Source: Desulfovibrionaceae bacterium (GTDB lineage Bacteria; Desulfobacterota; Desulfovibrionia; Desulfovibrionales; Desulfovibrionaceae). Taken from it: a stretch of DNA of 64,000 nt. The notes under the pieces were generated by a model. That model was given only the letters and a program-made list of their open reading frames with translations. It was not told where the DNA came from and did no database searches. The position numbers and the translations under genes were made by a program. Location: contig JAQVCS010000010.1 in assembly GCA_028689675.1 (NCBI GenBank), positions 29,408 to 93,407 of the forward strand, given 5' to 3'. Position 1 is the first letter of the stretch. Each line of letters begins with the position of its first letter. Below are positions 17,477 through 27,163 of the stretch, piece after piece.

Positions 17477-19396
17477 GTGGCAAAAAGTCGTGTTTTGCAG
17501 CAATGGCGTCTGGAAGATTCCATAGAACTCTATGGCATACGCAGCTGGGGCGCTGGTTTTTTTGATGTTTCTGATAAGGGCGAAGTTATTATTTGCCCTC
17601 AGGGCAAGGGGCGCGGGCCGCAGGTAAGCATGATGGACGTAATTAGCGGCCTTAAAGACCGCGGCTATGATATGCCCGTATTGCTGCGCATTGAAAATAT
17701 TCTTGATTCGCGCATTTCGCGCCTGCATGAATGCTTCCGTAAAGCCATCCACAAGCTGGGCTATCAGGGGCAGTATCGCGGCGTTTTCCCTATCAAGGTG
17801 AATCAGCAGCAGCAAGTGTTAGAAAAAATAGCCCAATTTGGCAGTAAATATCATCATGGTATGGAAGTAGGCTCTAAGGCCGAGCTTATTGCCGCCGTTT
17901 CACAATTTTGCGATAAAGAAGCCTGTCTTATCTGCAATGGCTATAAAGACGAGGAATTTATTGACCTTGGCTTGCAGGCCATGCGCATGGGCTTTAACTG
18001 TTTTTTTGTGCTGGAAATGCCGGGTGAGCTTGACCTTATTTTAGAGCGCGGCGCACGCATGGGCGTCAAACCCAATATTGGCGTGCGTGCCAAGCTGGCC
18101 GTAAAAGCAGGCGGGCATTGGACAGAATCGGGCGGCGAGCGCTCTACCTTTGGGCTTTCACCAGCGCAAATTGTGGACGTTATTGACAAGCTCAAAGATA
18201 TGGGCATGCTGGACTGCCTCAAACTCTTGCACTACCACTTAGGCTCGCAAGTGCCCAATATTCGCGACATACGCACCGCGGTAACCGAGGCCGGGCGCTT
18301 GTATATGGAGCTGGTGGCAGAAGGTGCTGCAATGGGCTATTTGGATTTGGGCGGCGGGCTGGCTGTAGATTATGACGGCTCGCATACCAATTATGTTTCA
18401 AGCCGCAACTACCACCTTGACGAATATTGCACAGACGTCGTTGAAGCTGTCATGACTATTCTCGATGAGCGTGACGTACCCCACCCGCATATTATTACCG
18501 AATCGGGGCGCGCCACTGTGGCCTATTATTCTGCCCTGCTGTTTAATATTTTAGATTACAGCGTGGTAGAAAGCGGCACTCTGCCCGAAACCCTGCCCGA
18601 AGACAGCCCCGAAACCGTGGTGAACCTGAAGGAAGTATATAATTCCATCAGTCTGCGTAACCTTCAGGAATGCTACAACGACGCCATTTATTACCGTGAT
18701 GAAATGCGCCAGCAATTTTCTGCTGGGCAGGTGAACCTGCGCCAGCGCACTTTGGCCGAGCATTTTTTCTGGGCAATCATCAAGCGTATCAGTCAGGAAA
18801 AATCGCGCCTCAAGCATGTGCCCCGCGATTTGGAAGGCATTGATGCCAACCTTGCCGACATTTATTATGCCAATTTCAGCGTGTTTCAGTCGCTGACCGA
18901 TTCATGGGCTATTGACCAGCTTTTCCCTGTTATGCCGCTGCACCGCCTTGCCGAATGCCCCACGCAGCATTGCATTATTTCTGATATTACCTGTGATTCT
19001 GACGGTAAAATTGATAAATTCATTGACCCACAGGGCATGAAATCTACCCTAGAGCTGCACCGCCTTAAAGAAGGCGAAGAATATTATATGGGCGTGTTCC
19101 TTGTGGGGGCGTATCAGGAAACCTTGGGGGATTTGCATAACCTTCTGGGCGACACGCATGTGGTTTCCATACGCATTCATGAAGATAACAGCTATGAATA
19201 TGTGCGTGAAATTCGCGGTGATACCGTGGCGGATGTGCTTTCGTATGTGGAATATGACCCGCGCCGCATTTTAGAAGATATTCGCGCGGCTGCTGAAGCC
19301 GCTGTGCGCGAAGGGCGCATTACCCCCTCAGACCGCTTTGAAATTCTGCAATCATTTGAAGATGGCCTGCGTGGCTATACCTATTTTGAACGCTAG
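17477..19396 (+). CDS. speA: Biosynthetic arginine decarboxylase
   Basis: The 639-residue fold-type III PLP enzyme converts arginine to agmatine, the first step of the agmatine route to putrescine. Marks include YRGVFPIKVNQQQQVLE (PLP lysine), GMEVGSKAELIAAV, LHYHLGSQVPNIRDI, YLDLGGGLAVDYDG, and the C-terminal CDSDGKIDKF. GGAGG at 17467 with five-base spacing selects the GTG at 17477; an upstream ATG at 17444 would add 11 residues. Agmatine-processing genes are not adjacent. An SMR pair resembling polyamine exporters lies at 60.2 kb. A terminator follows. Confidence 0.95.
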   Translation: MAKSRVLQQWRLEDSIELYGIRSWGAGFFDVSDKGEVIICPQGKGRGPQVSMMDVISGLKDRGYDMPVLLRIENILDSRISRLHECFRKAIHKLGYQGQYRGVFPIKVNQQQQVLEKIAQFGSKYHHGMEVGSKAELIAAVSQFCDKEACLICNGYKDEEFIDLGLQAMRMGFNCFFVLEMPGELDLILERGARMGVKPNIGVRAKLAVKAGGHWTESGGERSTFGLSPAQIVDVIDKLKDMGMLDCLKLLHYHLGSQVPNIRDIRTAVTEAGRLYMELVAEGAAMGYLDLGGGLAVDYDGSHTNYVSSRNYHLDEYCTDVVEAVMTILDERDVPHPHIITESGRATVAYYSALLFNILDYSVVESGTLPETLPEDSPETVVNLKEVYNSISLRNLQECYNDAIYYRDEMRQQFSAGQVNLRQRTLAEHFFWAIIKRISQEKSRLKHVPRDLEGIDANLADIYYANFSVFQSLTDSWAIDQLFPVMPLHRLAECPTQHCIISDITCDSDGKIDKFIDPQGMKSTLELHRLKEGEEYYMGVFLVGAYQETLGDLHNLLGDTHVVSIRIHEDNSYEYVREIRGDTVADVLSYVEYDPRRILEDIRAAAEAAVREGRITPSDRFEILQSFEDGLRGYTYFER

Positions 19397-19422
19397 GCCG
19401 CCAGCCCCGCGCTGAACACGAC

Positions 19423-19457
19423 AAAGCCCGCTCTGCGTAAACAGCGCGGGCTTTTTA
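19423..19457 (+). terminator. Terminator of speA
   Basis: A stem of 13 bases with one mismatch (19423-19435 with 19442-19454), a six-base loop and a T-run. It starts 26 bp after the speA stop. Confidence 0.8.
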
Positions 19458-19609
19458 TGTGCTCTTGTGTGTACTGTATTTTTGCCGCTGGTGCAGCACG
19501 GCAAGCCTTGATAGCCTTTGGGCACGTCAATCACAGGCTTTTTTATGCTCTTGCACCGCGCGTCCAGACAGCAGGGCTTTCCTGTTGCCGCAGGTGCAGG
19601 CTTTTGCCC

Positions 19610-20692
19610 CTATTCCACTACAGCGGGCTGCCCTGTGGCAGGAATAAAGCCGTGGCGTATAAAATGGTCTGTCAGCCCAAATACAGCATCATTGCCACAA
19701 AAATTTCCTTGTGCAATAGCGGCTTTCAATTGCGGCAAGCTGGCTTCAAAATTTTCCAGCAAGGCAGGGCTAAGCTTGTTCATATCTGCCTGTATGCCAT
19801 AGCCCAGTTTTTCAATATACAGGGCATTAAAACGCTGTTCAACCATGGCCTTAATGGGCATAGTCAGCACGGGCTTGCCACAGTACAGCGATTCTGTCAT
19901 CAAAGTATGCCCGCCGCCCTGCACCACATAGCTTGCGCCTTCCAGCAAATCCAAAAAGCCCTGTTCTGACTTTTTCATAAAAATTACATTGCCGTCACGG
20001 CCTTCTGTTTTGTCATAACCAAAAACATAGCAAGGGCGATGCGTGGCGCGGCGCAGAAATTCAATAAGCTTTTTATCGGTGCTGTTGCTTTGGTACACCA
20101 GCACATGCCCGTCATCACGAGGGCGCAGGGCAAGCACTTTTTCACGCAAAATAGGCGGCACCACGCGCGCTTTATAGCGCGGCAGCACAGGCGGGGCATA
20201 AAAGGCCACCAGCAAATTCTCTTGGGTAGGGCGAAAGAGGTATTTGGGCGTCAGCCCCTGCACAGCATAGTCAAGCCACATATCTATGGGCAGCTCGTGT
20301 TTGCAGCAAGTAATAATGTGCTGATGATCCAAGGTAAGGCAGGGCAGGCCAGCGCGCTCTGCCGCCCGCGGCACAAAATATTCCAAATCAGTCATGCACA
20401 CGTCTGGCTTAAATTCCTCAATCAGCGCAAGGGTCTGCTTGATATAGCGCTCTCTGTGCCACAGCAGGGGCAAGGCCTTACGCACTGTGGCGGGAAAATC
20501 CACAGAATAATGCTTGAACACCGTGCCTAAATTAGGCAGACGCCGCACAGGAAATTCGGGCGAAAGCACAGACAAAGCATCGTCATTGGCAACAAAAAGA
20601 AAATCGTGCTGCCCCAGTCTGCGGGCTATGGTTAAGCCGCGCATGGCGTGCCCATGCCCTGTGCCGTGTATGCCGTAAAGAATGCGTGCCAT
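19610..20692 (-). CDS. Glycosyltransferase, GT-B fold (MJ1255/MurG-like)
   Basis: The 360-residue product starts MARILYGIHGTGHGHAMRGL, a glycine-rich loop typical of the MurG/MJ1255-like glycosyltransferases. Near the C-terminus, SYVVQGGGHTLMTESLYCGKPVLTMP resembles the nucleotide-sugar site of GT-B enzymes. The start at 20692 follows AGGAAAG. It probably transfers a sugar to a lipid or protein acceptor at the membrane; donor and acceptor cannot be read from sequence. It lies downstream of the amidohydrolase on the same strand with a 155-bp gap. Confidence 0.8.
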   Translation of the reverse strand: MARILYGIHGTGHGHAMRGLTIARRLGQHDFLFVANDDALSVLSPEFPVRRLPNLGTVFKHYSVDFPATVRKALPLLWHRERYIKQTLALIEEFKPDVCMTDLEYFVPRAAERAGLPCLTLDHQHIITCCKHELPIDMWLDYAVQGLTPKYLFRPTQENLLVAFYAPPVLPRYKARVVPPILREKVLALRPRDDGHVLVYQSNSTDKKLIEFLRRATHRPCYVFGYDKTEGRDGNVIFMKKSEQGFLDLLEGASYVVQGGGHTLMTESLYCGKPVLTMPIKAMVEQRFNALYIEKLGYGIQADMNKLSPALLENFEASLPQLKAAIAQGNFCGNDAVFGLTDHFIRHGFIPATGQPAVVE

Positions 20693-20847
20693 ACTCTTTC
20701 CTGTAAAAAATATCGTTATACGGCAGGGCGCGCTTGTGCCCCCTGCCCCTTGCTGCTTGTTCAGTCTGCCCCAGAAAAAGACTTTGGGCAAGGGGCAAGC
20801 GTAAAGCGGCAGGCAACAGGGCAGTAAGCGCCCTCTGCTTAAAAGCC

Positions 20848-22062
20848 CTACAGCGCGGCTTCAAGCTCAGGGGCAAGCACAGCCCAGCGCGCCTGTGCCC
20901 CAGCCGCCAGCGGCATGGCAGGCAGGTGCAAGGCCGCCGCGCCGTTCACTGTCAGCATACGCAGCAAGGCTTTGGGTGCCATACCCTGCCCAAGCAGGGC
21001 AACAGCCTCGTTTTGCACATCAAGATCACTGTTTGAGGTCAGACCATCTGTGCCAAGGCAAAGCAGCGTGCCCGATGCCGCCCAAGCCTGCACAGGCGCC
21101 TGCCCCACGGCTAAAGCGGCATTAGAGCGCGGGCACAGGCACAGGGCAGCGCCGCTAGCCGCCACAGTGGCACGGTCTGCGGCAGTGCAATGCACCCCGT
21201 GCACGGCCAGCGTGCGGGCAGAAAGCAAGCCCAAAGCCGCCGCATAGGGCACAGGGCGCAGGGCTGGCGCACGCCATGCTGGCGGCAGCACTGCGGGGGT
21301 GTAGAGCTCAACCAAAGCGCCATCCCCCTGCGCCAATGCTTGCTCTTCTTCAACAAATTCTGCTAGATGCAGGGCAAACACCCCGCCATGTGCGGCACAA
21401 TAGGCATGGGCATCCTGCAGCACAGCCCCGTCTGTGGAATAGAGCGCATGCCCGCAAGGCCATGCCCGCCACTGCTCTTGCCTGCGTAGCGCTTGCGCCT
21501 GCGTGCAATAAGCACGGCACAGAGGCGGCCAAGGGCGCTGTTCATCAATAAAGGGCGCAGCAAAGCCAAACCATTCACAAAATGCCGTTATGCCAATGCC
21601 AGCAGCATAGGCAGCCTCACGCACAGCCTGTATGCCAAGGCCTGTATAATCCCCCACATGCACCGTGCCGCAGGCTTGCAAGGCCTGCATAGCCTGCGCA
21701 AGCACCTCTGGCGGCAAAGGCTGGCGCACTTGGGGGATAAGCGAGCGCAGCCAAGGCACAAAGCCCTGCCCCCACAATGTTTTGCCCGCCAAATGCGAAA
21801 GCTGCACATGGCAATGCGCATTCACCAGCCCAGGAATAAGGGTAACATCGCCAAGGTCATGCACAGGGCAGCCCGCAGGCAGGCGCATGCTGCCAGCCTG
21901 CCCCACCTCAACAATGCGCCCCTCTGCCAGCAGCATTATGCCATTCTCCAGCACGGGCAAGGGCTGGTTTAGGGCGGCTATGCCACGCGCTGGCTTTTCC
22001 CCAGCCATGCAGATCATACGGCGGGCACGAATTGTCCTTGGGGGCATTGCTTGTGTGGGCAT
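20848..22062 (-). CDS. Amidohydrolase (ATZ/TRZ/SAH-deaminase-like)
   Basis: A 404-residue metal-dependent hydrolase. Metal and catalytic motifs are LIPGLVNAHCHVQLSHL, FALHLAEFVEEEQAL, TLAVHGVHC and LCLGTDGLTSNSDLDVQNE, matching the chlorohydrolase/guanine-deaminase subgroup that includes MTA/SAH deaminase. The N-terminal MICMAGEKPARGIAALNQP is less typical. A deaminase of an adenosine or guanine derivative is likely; the exact substrate is unclear. Start ATG 22062 has only a purine-rich ribosome site. Confidence 0.82.
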   Translation of the reverse strand: MPTQAMPPRTIRARRMICMAGEKPARGIAALNQPLPVLENGIMLLAEGRIVEVGQAGSMRLPAGCPVHDLGDVTLIPGLVNAHCHVQLSHLAGKTLWGQGFVPWLRSLIPQVRQPLPPEVLAQAMQALQACGTVHVGDYTGLGIQAVREAAYAAGIGITAFCEWFGFAAPFIDEQRPWPPLCRAYCTQAQALRRQEQWRAWPCGHALYSTDGAVLQDAHAYCAAHGGVFALHLAEFVEEEQALAQGDGALVELYTPAVLPPAWRAPALRPVPYAAALGLLSARTLAVHGVHCTAADRATVAASGAALCLCPRSNAALAVGQAPVQAWAASGTLLCLGTDGLTSNSDLDVQNEAVALLGQGMAPKALLRMLTVNGAAALHLPAMPLAAGAQARWAVLAPELEAAL

Positions 22063-22193
22063 ACTTTCTTTGTCCTCTTTTTTCAGGCTGGGGCGGCACA
22101 AAAGCCACGCGTGGGCTAGAGTAGATGCGCATTGCACATGTCTTTCTACAAGAGCTTTGCTTACCCGTACGCGACAATGTCACGTCAAACTGT

Positions 22194-23063
22194 TTAGCGG
22201 GGCTTGCGGGCAAACTGCCCACCAGAAACATAAAAAGTATTTTCAACAATGAACAAGGCATGCGGGTCTATAGAAAAAACAATATGCTCCAAATTTTTCA
22301 GCGCCATATTGGTGGTTACAGTAACAAGAACCTCGCGGTCATTACCAGAATATGCCCCCTTCCCGCGCAAAAGCGTTGCCCCAAAGCGCTGTGAAACAAG
22401 AATGGCTTCAGTAATGGCCTCACCATTTTCGCTGATAATCATTACAAGCTTGCGCTGGTTAAACATGCCCAGCACATATTCCAGCACCGAAGAGGAAATA
22501 AACATCATAATAATGGAAACAATGACCGCATCAAGGGACATAAATGTGCCCCCTGCTAAAAAAATAAGCATATTCACAAAAAAATTGAATTGCCCCACGG
22601 GGATATTCCAGCGCTCTTTCAGCGCCACGGCAATAATATCTGTGCCCCCAGAGCTGCCCAAGCTGCGCAGCATAATGCCGCTGCCCGTGCCCAAAATTGC
22701 CCCGCCCACAATGGCCGCATACAGTTCAGAAGAAAGAGGAATAGTAAAATGAATAAGCGAACCAAACAAGGTGGTCATAAGCGTGCCATAAATAGTATAG
22801 GCCAAAAAACGCCGTCCAATCACAAACCACGCGGCCACATACACAGGTAAGCACAGCAGCAAATACCACAAAAGCACGGGCAAGCCGCCCACGGCATAAG
22901 AAATAAGCAGGGCAATGCCCATAAGCCCGCCAGAAAGCATACCGTGGGGCTGAATAACCGCATTCACACCCAAGGCAAACAAAAAAGCCCCTATGGTCAG
23001 CAGCAGCAAGTTCCACCAAATAGCTTCGCTTAGGGCGCGATTATATTTATATAATGATGACAT
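22194..23063 (-). CDS. YitT family membrane protein
   Basis: The 289-residue protein has five or six hydrophobic segments in its first 200 residues (WNLLLLTIGAFLFALGVNAVI, LLWYLLLCLPVYVAAWFVI and others) and a soluble C-terminal DUF2179 domain (VMIISENGEAITEAIL...RGKGAYSGNDREVLVTV). This is the standard YitT/DUF161 layout, of unknown function. AAGGAAG precedes ATG 23063. The TauE-type gene lies upstream on the same strand, separated by a terminator. Confidence 0.9.
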   Translation of the reverse strand: MSSLYKYNRALSEAIWWNLLLLTIGAFLFALGVNAVIQPHGMLSGGLMGIALLISYAVGGLPVLLWYLLLCLPVYVAAWFVIGRRFLAYTIYGTLMTTLFGSLIHFTIPLSSELYAAIVGGAILGTGSGIMLRSLGSSGGTDIIAVALKERWNIPVGQFNFFVNMLIFLAGGTFMSLDAVIVSIIMMFISSSVLEYVLGMFNQRKLVMIISENGEAITEAILVSQRFGATLLRGKGAYSGNDREVLVTVTTNMALKNLEHIVFSIDPHALFIVENTFYVSGGQFARKPR

Positions 23064-23085
23064 AGGTTCTTCCTTGTGCAAAAAA

Positions 23086-23112
23086 TGAAAAAAGGCGGCA
23101 TACAGCCGCCTT
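23086..23112 (-). terminator. Terminator of the TauE/SafE gene
   Basis: Read on the minus strand, the 8-bp stem AAGGCGGC/GCCGCCTT (23105-23112 with 23092-23099) is followed by a T-run. It separates the TauE-like gene from yitT. Confidence 0.75.
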
Positions 23113-23144
23113 CACTCGCTTGCAAAGCGTGCATGCAGCATAAT

Positions 23145-23939
23145 TTATAACGATAACAACATCTTGGTGGCAATAATCACCACAAAAAGCGCAAAGGCTC
23201 GTTTAAGCGTTTTTACAGGCAGGGAATGTGCCAGCTTTGCCCCAAGGGGTGCTGTGCAAAAACTGGCAGAAGCCAGCCCCAGCAAGGCCCATAAGTTCAC
23301 AAAACCCAAGCAGCCAGCAGGCAAGTTGGGCACAGACCAGCCACCCACTATATAGCCTAGGGTGCCCGCTACAGCAATAGGAAAGCCTATGGCTGCCGAT
23401 GTGCCCACGGCATGGTGCAGCGGTACATTACAAAAGGACATAAAAGGCACAGAAAGCGTGCCGCCGCCAATGCCCACAAAGCTGGAAATCAGCCCAATGC
23501 CGCCGCCCACAAGGCTTGTGCCCGTTTTGCCCGGCATTTCACGCGCGGCAGAGGGGCGGTAATTCAACAGCATTTGCACGGCCACAAAATAAAGGAAGCA
23601 AATAAAAAATACTTTCAGCAGCATGGTGGGCATGTGGGTTGCCACAAGGCCGCCCAAAAATGTGCCCACCAAAATGCCGGGGGTGATGGCCTTCCAAATA
23701 TCCCAATGCACGGCACCGCGGGCATGGTGGGCGCGCGTGCTTGAAATGGAGGTAAACATAATGCTGGCAAGCGATGTGCCCAAGGCAAGCTGCTGAATAT
23801 ATTCGGGGTTAAAACCCTGTGCCCCAAAAACCATCACCAACATGGGTACAATAACAATGCCCCCGCCCACACCCAGCAGCCCTGCCAGCACACCAGCCAC
23901 AGCACCGCAACATAAATACACCAATAATGAAAGAAGCAT
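23145..23939 (-). CDS. TauE/SafE family sulfite/anion exporter
   Basis: A 264-residue membrane protein with about eight hydrophobic helices. The two repeat motifs AGLLGVGGGIVIVPMLV (near the start) and SSFVGIGGGTLSVPFM (centre) define the TauE/SafE family (PF01925), whose members export sulfite, sulfoacetate or related anions. ATG 23939 follows GAGGGGG. In a sulfite-reducing organism an exporter of sulfite or sulfonate breakdown products is plausible but not shown. It has its own terminator. Confidence 0.9.
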   Translation of the reverse strand: MLLSLLVYLCCGAVAGVLAGLLGVGGGIVIVPMLVMVFGAQGFNPEYIQQLALGTSLASIMFTSISSTRAHHARGAVHWDIWKAITPGILVGTFLGGLVATHMPTMLLKVFFICFLYFVAVQMLLNYRPSAAREMPGKTGTSLVGGGIGLISSFVGIGGGTLSVPFMSFCNVPLHHAVGTSAAIGFPIAVAGTLGYIVGGWSVPNLPAGCLGFVNLWALLGLASASFCTAPLGAKLAHSLPVKTLKRAFALFVVIIATKMLLSL

Positions 23940-23997
23940 CTTCCCCCCCTCACACCATGGCCTGCCTGCCATACCACATGACGGCAGGTGTATGAGC

Positions 23998-24708
23998 CTA
24001 TATTTTAAAAGAAATAGTTACATTGCAGCCCGGTGTTACGCCCTTTAAGCTGCGCACCATACCCGCAATGCCCCCTTCCAGCAAGGAAGCCGTAAAAGGA
24101 TTCAAGCCCACAGGCTGTCCATTCACCGTGACAGAAAAAGAAGCGTTCAGGGCGCGACAGGCTTGTGGGCTTTCTGTGCCAGCCACAATACCCGCGGCCA
24201 TGCCACGGCAGCCCTCATAGCCACAAGCTTTGCAGTCAAGGCCAGGCAGGTAAAAAGCCTTTTCTGCTACCAAAGCCCCTAGGCTTTCCACCGATTCCGC
24301 CGTAAAGGCGGGCTTGTCTGGCAGTGTAACAGAGCCCCATGTGGCAATGGCCAGCTCGGGCATCAGCTCGGCAGCTTCTTCCTCGTTATGCAGGCACAGC
24401 ACGCGCGGCAAAAAATCAAGAGCCTTGCCCCCCTCCACCAGCACAATATCGGCATTCAGCACCCCAAGCATATCCTGCACAGAGCGGCGGTAGCTCCAAA
24501 AAACGGCGCTTTCGCCCTCGGCCAGCGCTGCCACATCTCTGTCTTTGGTGCGCAGGGTAAAGGTATCGGTATTAGGCAAATCTAGGCCATGGTGTGTGCA
24601 TTTCACAATGCCCACACGCAAGCCCCGAGCCTCAAGCACATGCGCCAATAAAGACATCAGCGTTGTTTTGCCAGACTTTTTAAAACCAGTAATACTGACA
24701 GCCCTCAT
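23998..24708 (-). CDS. mobB: MobB-type GTPase fused to a four-cysteine C-terminal domain
   Basis: The 236-residue protein starts MRAVSITGFKKSGKTTLMSLL with Walker A at residues 8-15, then HHGLDLPNTDTF and DIVLVEGGK, typical of MobB, which assists attachment of GMP to molybdopterin. From residue 159 it has cysteines at about 159, 162, 167 and 184 (CKACGYEGC...C), a spacing like the four-Cys Fe-S motif in several anaerobe electron-transfer proteins. Classical MobB ends near residue 170. The fusion suggests a redox or metal input to Mo/W-cofactor assembly. moaC is elsewhere in this window (56.5 kb). Confidence 0.85.
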   Translation of the reverse strand: MRAVSITGFKKSGKTTLMSLLAHVLEARGLRVGIVKCTHHGLDLPNTDTFTLRTKDRDVAALAEGESAVFWSYRRSVQDMLGVLNADIVLVEGGKALDFLPRVLCLHNEEEAAELMPELAIATWGSVTLPDKPAFTAESVESLGALVAEKAFYLPGLDCKACGYEGCRGMAAGIVAGTESPQACRALNASFSVTVNGQPVGLNPFTASLLEGGIAGMVRSLKGVTPGCNVTISFKI

Positions 24709-24828
24709 AATAACCTTCCTTTGTTCGGCGGCTTTCTGATAATGCGGCAGCATCAGTGCCGCGTGCACAAGGTAGCCAATTTCTTTGCCCTCGGCAAGCC
24801 CTGCCCCCTGCTTTATAAGGATAACAGC

Positions 24829-24857
24829 TTTACAGTGCCCTCCCCTGCGCGTATACT
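24829..24857 (+). promoter_or_regulatory. Sigma-70 type promoter of pyrBC
   Basis: TTTACA (24829-24834) and TATACT (24852-24857) are separated by exactly 17 bases, 84 bp before the pyrB start. Several GC-rich short stems follow in the leader (around 24870-24910), with no clear attenuator T-run. Confidence 0.6.
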
Positions 24858-24940
24858 AAAGGCGTTTACCGCACAGCGGTAGCCAGACCGCGCGGCGTCC
24901 GGCCTGCGGCGTCCCGCAACCTTAACCCCACCGCACATTC

Positions 24941-25897
24941 ATGGAAAACGACAAAGCTTACCTCTGGTCACACAAAGACCTGCTCGACGTCACACAGCTT
25001 TCTTTGCCCGATGTGACCCACATTTTGGACCTTGCGGCCTCTTTTGAACTGGTGAATCAGCGCCCTGTAAAAAAAGTTCCCACGCTCAAGGGTAAAAGCA
25101 TTGTGCTTTTTTTTGCCGAAAACAGCACGCGCACCAAAACATCCTTTGATGTGGCTGGCAAACGCCTTTCTGCCGATACTTTTTCGCTGGCCAAAAGCGG
25201 CTCTAGTATTAGCAAGGGTGAAAGCCTGCAAGATACCGTATGGACCTTACAGGCTATGAACCCCGATGTGATTGTCATACGCCATTCCAGCAGCGGCGCA
25301 GCACAATTTATTGCCGAACGCCTGCAATGCGGCGTGGTGAACGGGGGCGATGGCTGGCATGCCCACCCCACGCAGGCCTTGCTGGATTGCTTTACCCTGC
25401 GCCGTGCATGGCAGGGGCAATTTGCTGGCAAAACCCTGCTGATTGCTGGGGATATTGCCCATAGCCGCGTAGCGCGCTCTAATGTGCATTTACTCACCAA
25501 GCTGGGGGTTAATGTGCGCATTTGCGCCCCCCGCACCCTGCTGCCTGCGGGCAGGCAAACATGGCCTGTGGAATATTTTGATACACTGCGCGATGCCGTT
25601 AAGGGTGTAGATGCCGTCATGTGCCTGCGCTTGCAGCTGGAACGCATGCTGGATGGCCTGCTGCCTGACCTTGCCGAATATTCGCGCCGCTTTTGCCTGA
25701 CACCCGAGCTTTTGTCCCTTGCCAACAGCCAAGCACCTGTGCTGCACCCCGGCCCCATTAACCGCGGTATGGAAATTGCCGCTGCCGTGGCCGATGGCGC
25801 GCAAAGCCGCATTCTTGATCAGGTTGCCGCTGGTGTGGCCACGCGCATGGCTGTGCTCTACCTGCTGGCACAGCGCAAGGACGGAGGAAATAAATAA
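24941..25897 (+). CDS. pyrB: Aspartate carbamoyltransferase catalytic subunit
   Basis: The 318-residue enzyme condenses aspartate and carbamoyl phosphate in pyrimidine synthesis. The carbamoyl-phosphate loop is STRTKTSF (usually STRTRTSF), followed by [21 protein letters not shown] and the C-terminal [13 protein letters not shown], all as in ATCase. No pyrI regulatory chain is nearby. The stop codon directly abuts the pyrC start, so the two are translationally coupled. Confidence 0.96.
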   Translation: MENDKAYLWSHKDLLDVTQLSLPDVTHILDLAASFELVNQRPVKKVPTLKGKSIVLFFAENSTRTKTSFDVAGKRLSADTFSLAKSGSSISKGESLQDTVWTLQAMNPDVIVIRHSSSGAAQFIAERLQCGVVNGGDGWHAHPTQALLDCFTLRRAWQGQFAGKTLLIAGDIAHSRVARSNVHLLTKLGVNVRICAPRTLLPAGRQTWPVEYFDTLRDAVKGVDAVMCLRLQLERMLDGLLPDLAEYSRRFCLTPELLSLANSQAPVLHPGPINRGMEIAAAVADGAQSRILDQVAAGVATRMAVLYLLAQRKDGGNK

Positions 25898-27163
25898 ATG
25901 ACGCTTTGCATTACCAATGCCCGCTATCTTGGTGCTTTAGTTGATGTTTTTGTCAAGGGCGGCCTTATTGAAAATATGATACAGGCTGGCCACCACAAGG
26001 CTGATGCTGGTACAGAAGTTTTTGATGCCCAAGGGCAGGTGCTCTTTCCCAGCTTTATTGACTGCCATGTGCATTTGCGCGAACCTGGCTATGAATATAA
26101 AGAAGATGTTGCTTCTGGCTTGCAGGCCGCTGTGCACGGGGGTTTTGGCGCGGTTATGTGCATGGCCAACACCAAGCCTGTGAATGATTGCGCGGCGGTG
26201 ACCGAATATATTCTTCAGGCCGCCCGCAAGGCCTTCCCGCAAGGGGGGCCGCATGTATACCCTGTGGGGGCAGCCACGGTGGGGCTGCTTGGGCAGGAAA
26301 TGGCGCCTTTGGCAGAGCTAGCGCAGGCTGGCTGTGTGGCTATTTCCAACGATGGGCATTCTATGGAAAATAGCGAGCTGATGCGCCGCGTTATGGAATA
26401 TGCCGCTGACCTCAAGCGCATTGTGATTGACCATTGTGAAGATGCCTCTTTGGCGCGCGGTACGCACATGAATGAGGGCATTACCAGTGGCATGATTGGC
26501 GTGAAGGGGCAGCCAGACGTGGGGGAAGCCCTGCACGTTGCCCGTGATATTCTGCTGGCAGACTATTTAGACCTGCCCGTACACATTGCCCATGTTTCCT
26601 GCAAGCGTGCTGTTGACCTTATACGCTGGGGCAAGGCGCGCGGTGTTAAAGTAACGGCAGAAACCTGCCCGCACTATTTGTTGCTGGATGACAGCGCACT
26701 TGAAAATTATGGCACCAATGCTAAAGTGAACCCGCCCCTGCGCACCCCTGCCGATGTGGCAGCCCTGCGCGAGGCCGTAAAAGACGGCACTATTGATATT
26801 TTTGTTACCGACCACGCCCCCCATGCCGCCCATGAAAAGGAATGCCCTCTGGACGAGGCACCCAATGGCTTTACTGGCCTTGACCTTGCCCTGAGCCTTA
26901 CCTACACGCTGGTGCGGGAAGGTTTTTTGCAAGAGGCAGATTTGGAACGCCTGTGGAGCCGCAAGCCAGCAGAAATTTTTGACCTGCCTGTCAATATGTT
27001 TGCCCCCGGTGACCCCGCAAACTTTTTCTTGTTTGACCCAGAGGCACGCTGGCTTGTCAGCCCCGAAACAATCTATTCAAAAAGCTGCAATACCCCCTAT
27101 GCAGGGCAGGAATTGCGCGGGCGCGTCAGTGCCCATTGGCTGGAGGGCAAACGCATTTTTTAG
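25898..27163 (+). CDS. pyrC: Dihydroorotase
   Basis: The 421-residue class I dihydroorotase closes carbamoyl-aspartate to dihydroorotate. Zinc and substrate motifs are DCHVHLREPGYEYKED, CMANTKPVND, IDHCEDASLARG, HIAHVSCKRAV and DHAPHAAHEK. ATG 25898 follows the pyrB stop with no gap; its ribosome site GGAGG is inside pyrB. Its TAG stop is the first three bases of a repeat element that begins TAGAGCAATT. Confidence 0.96.
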   Translation: MTLCITNARYLGALVDVFVKGGLIENMIQAGHHKADAGTEVFDAQGQVLFPSFIDCHVHLREPGYEYKEDVASGLQAAVHGGFGAVMCMANTKPVNDCAAVTEYILQAARKAFPQGGPHVYPVGAATVGLLGQEMAPLAELAQAGCVAISNDGHSMENSELMRRVMEYAADLKRIVIDHCEDASLARGTHMNEGITSGMIGVKGQPDVGEALHVARDILLADYLDLPVHIAHVSCKRAVDLIRWGKARGVKVTAETCPHYLLLDDSALENYGTNAKVNPPLRTPADVAALREAVKDGTIDIFVTDHAPHAAHEKECPLDEAPNGFTGLDLALSLTYTLVREGFLQEADLERLWSRKPAEIFDLPVNMFAPGDPANFFLFDPEARWLVSPETIYSKSCNTPYAGQELRGRVSAHWLEGKRIF

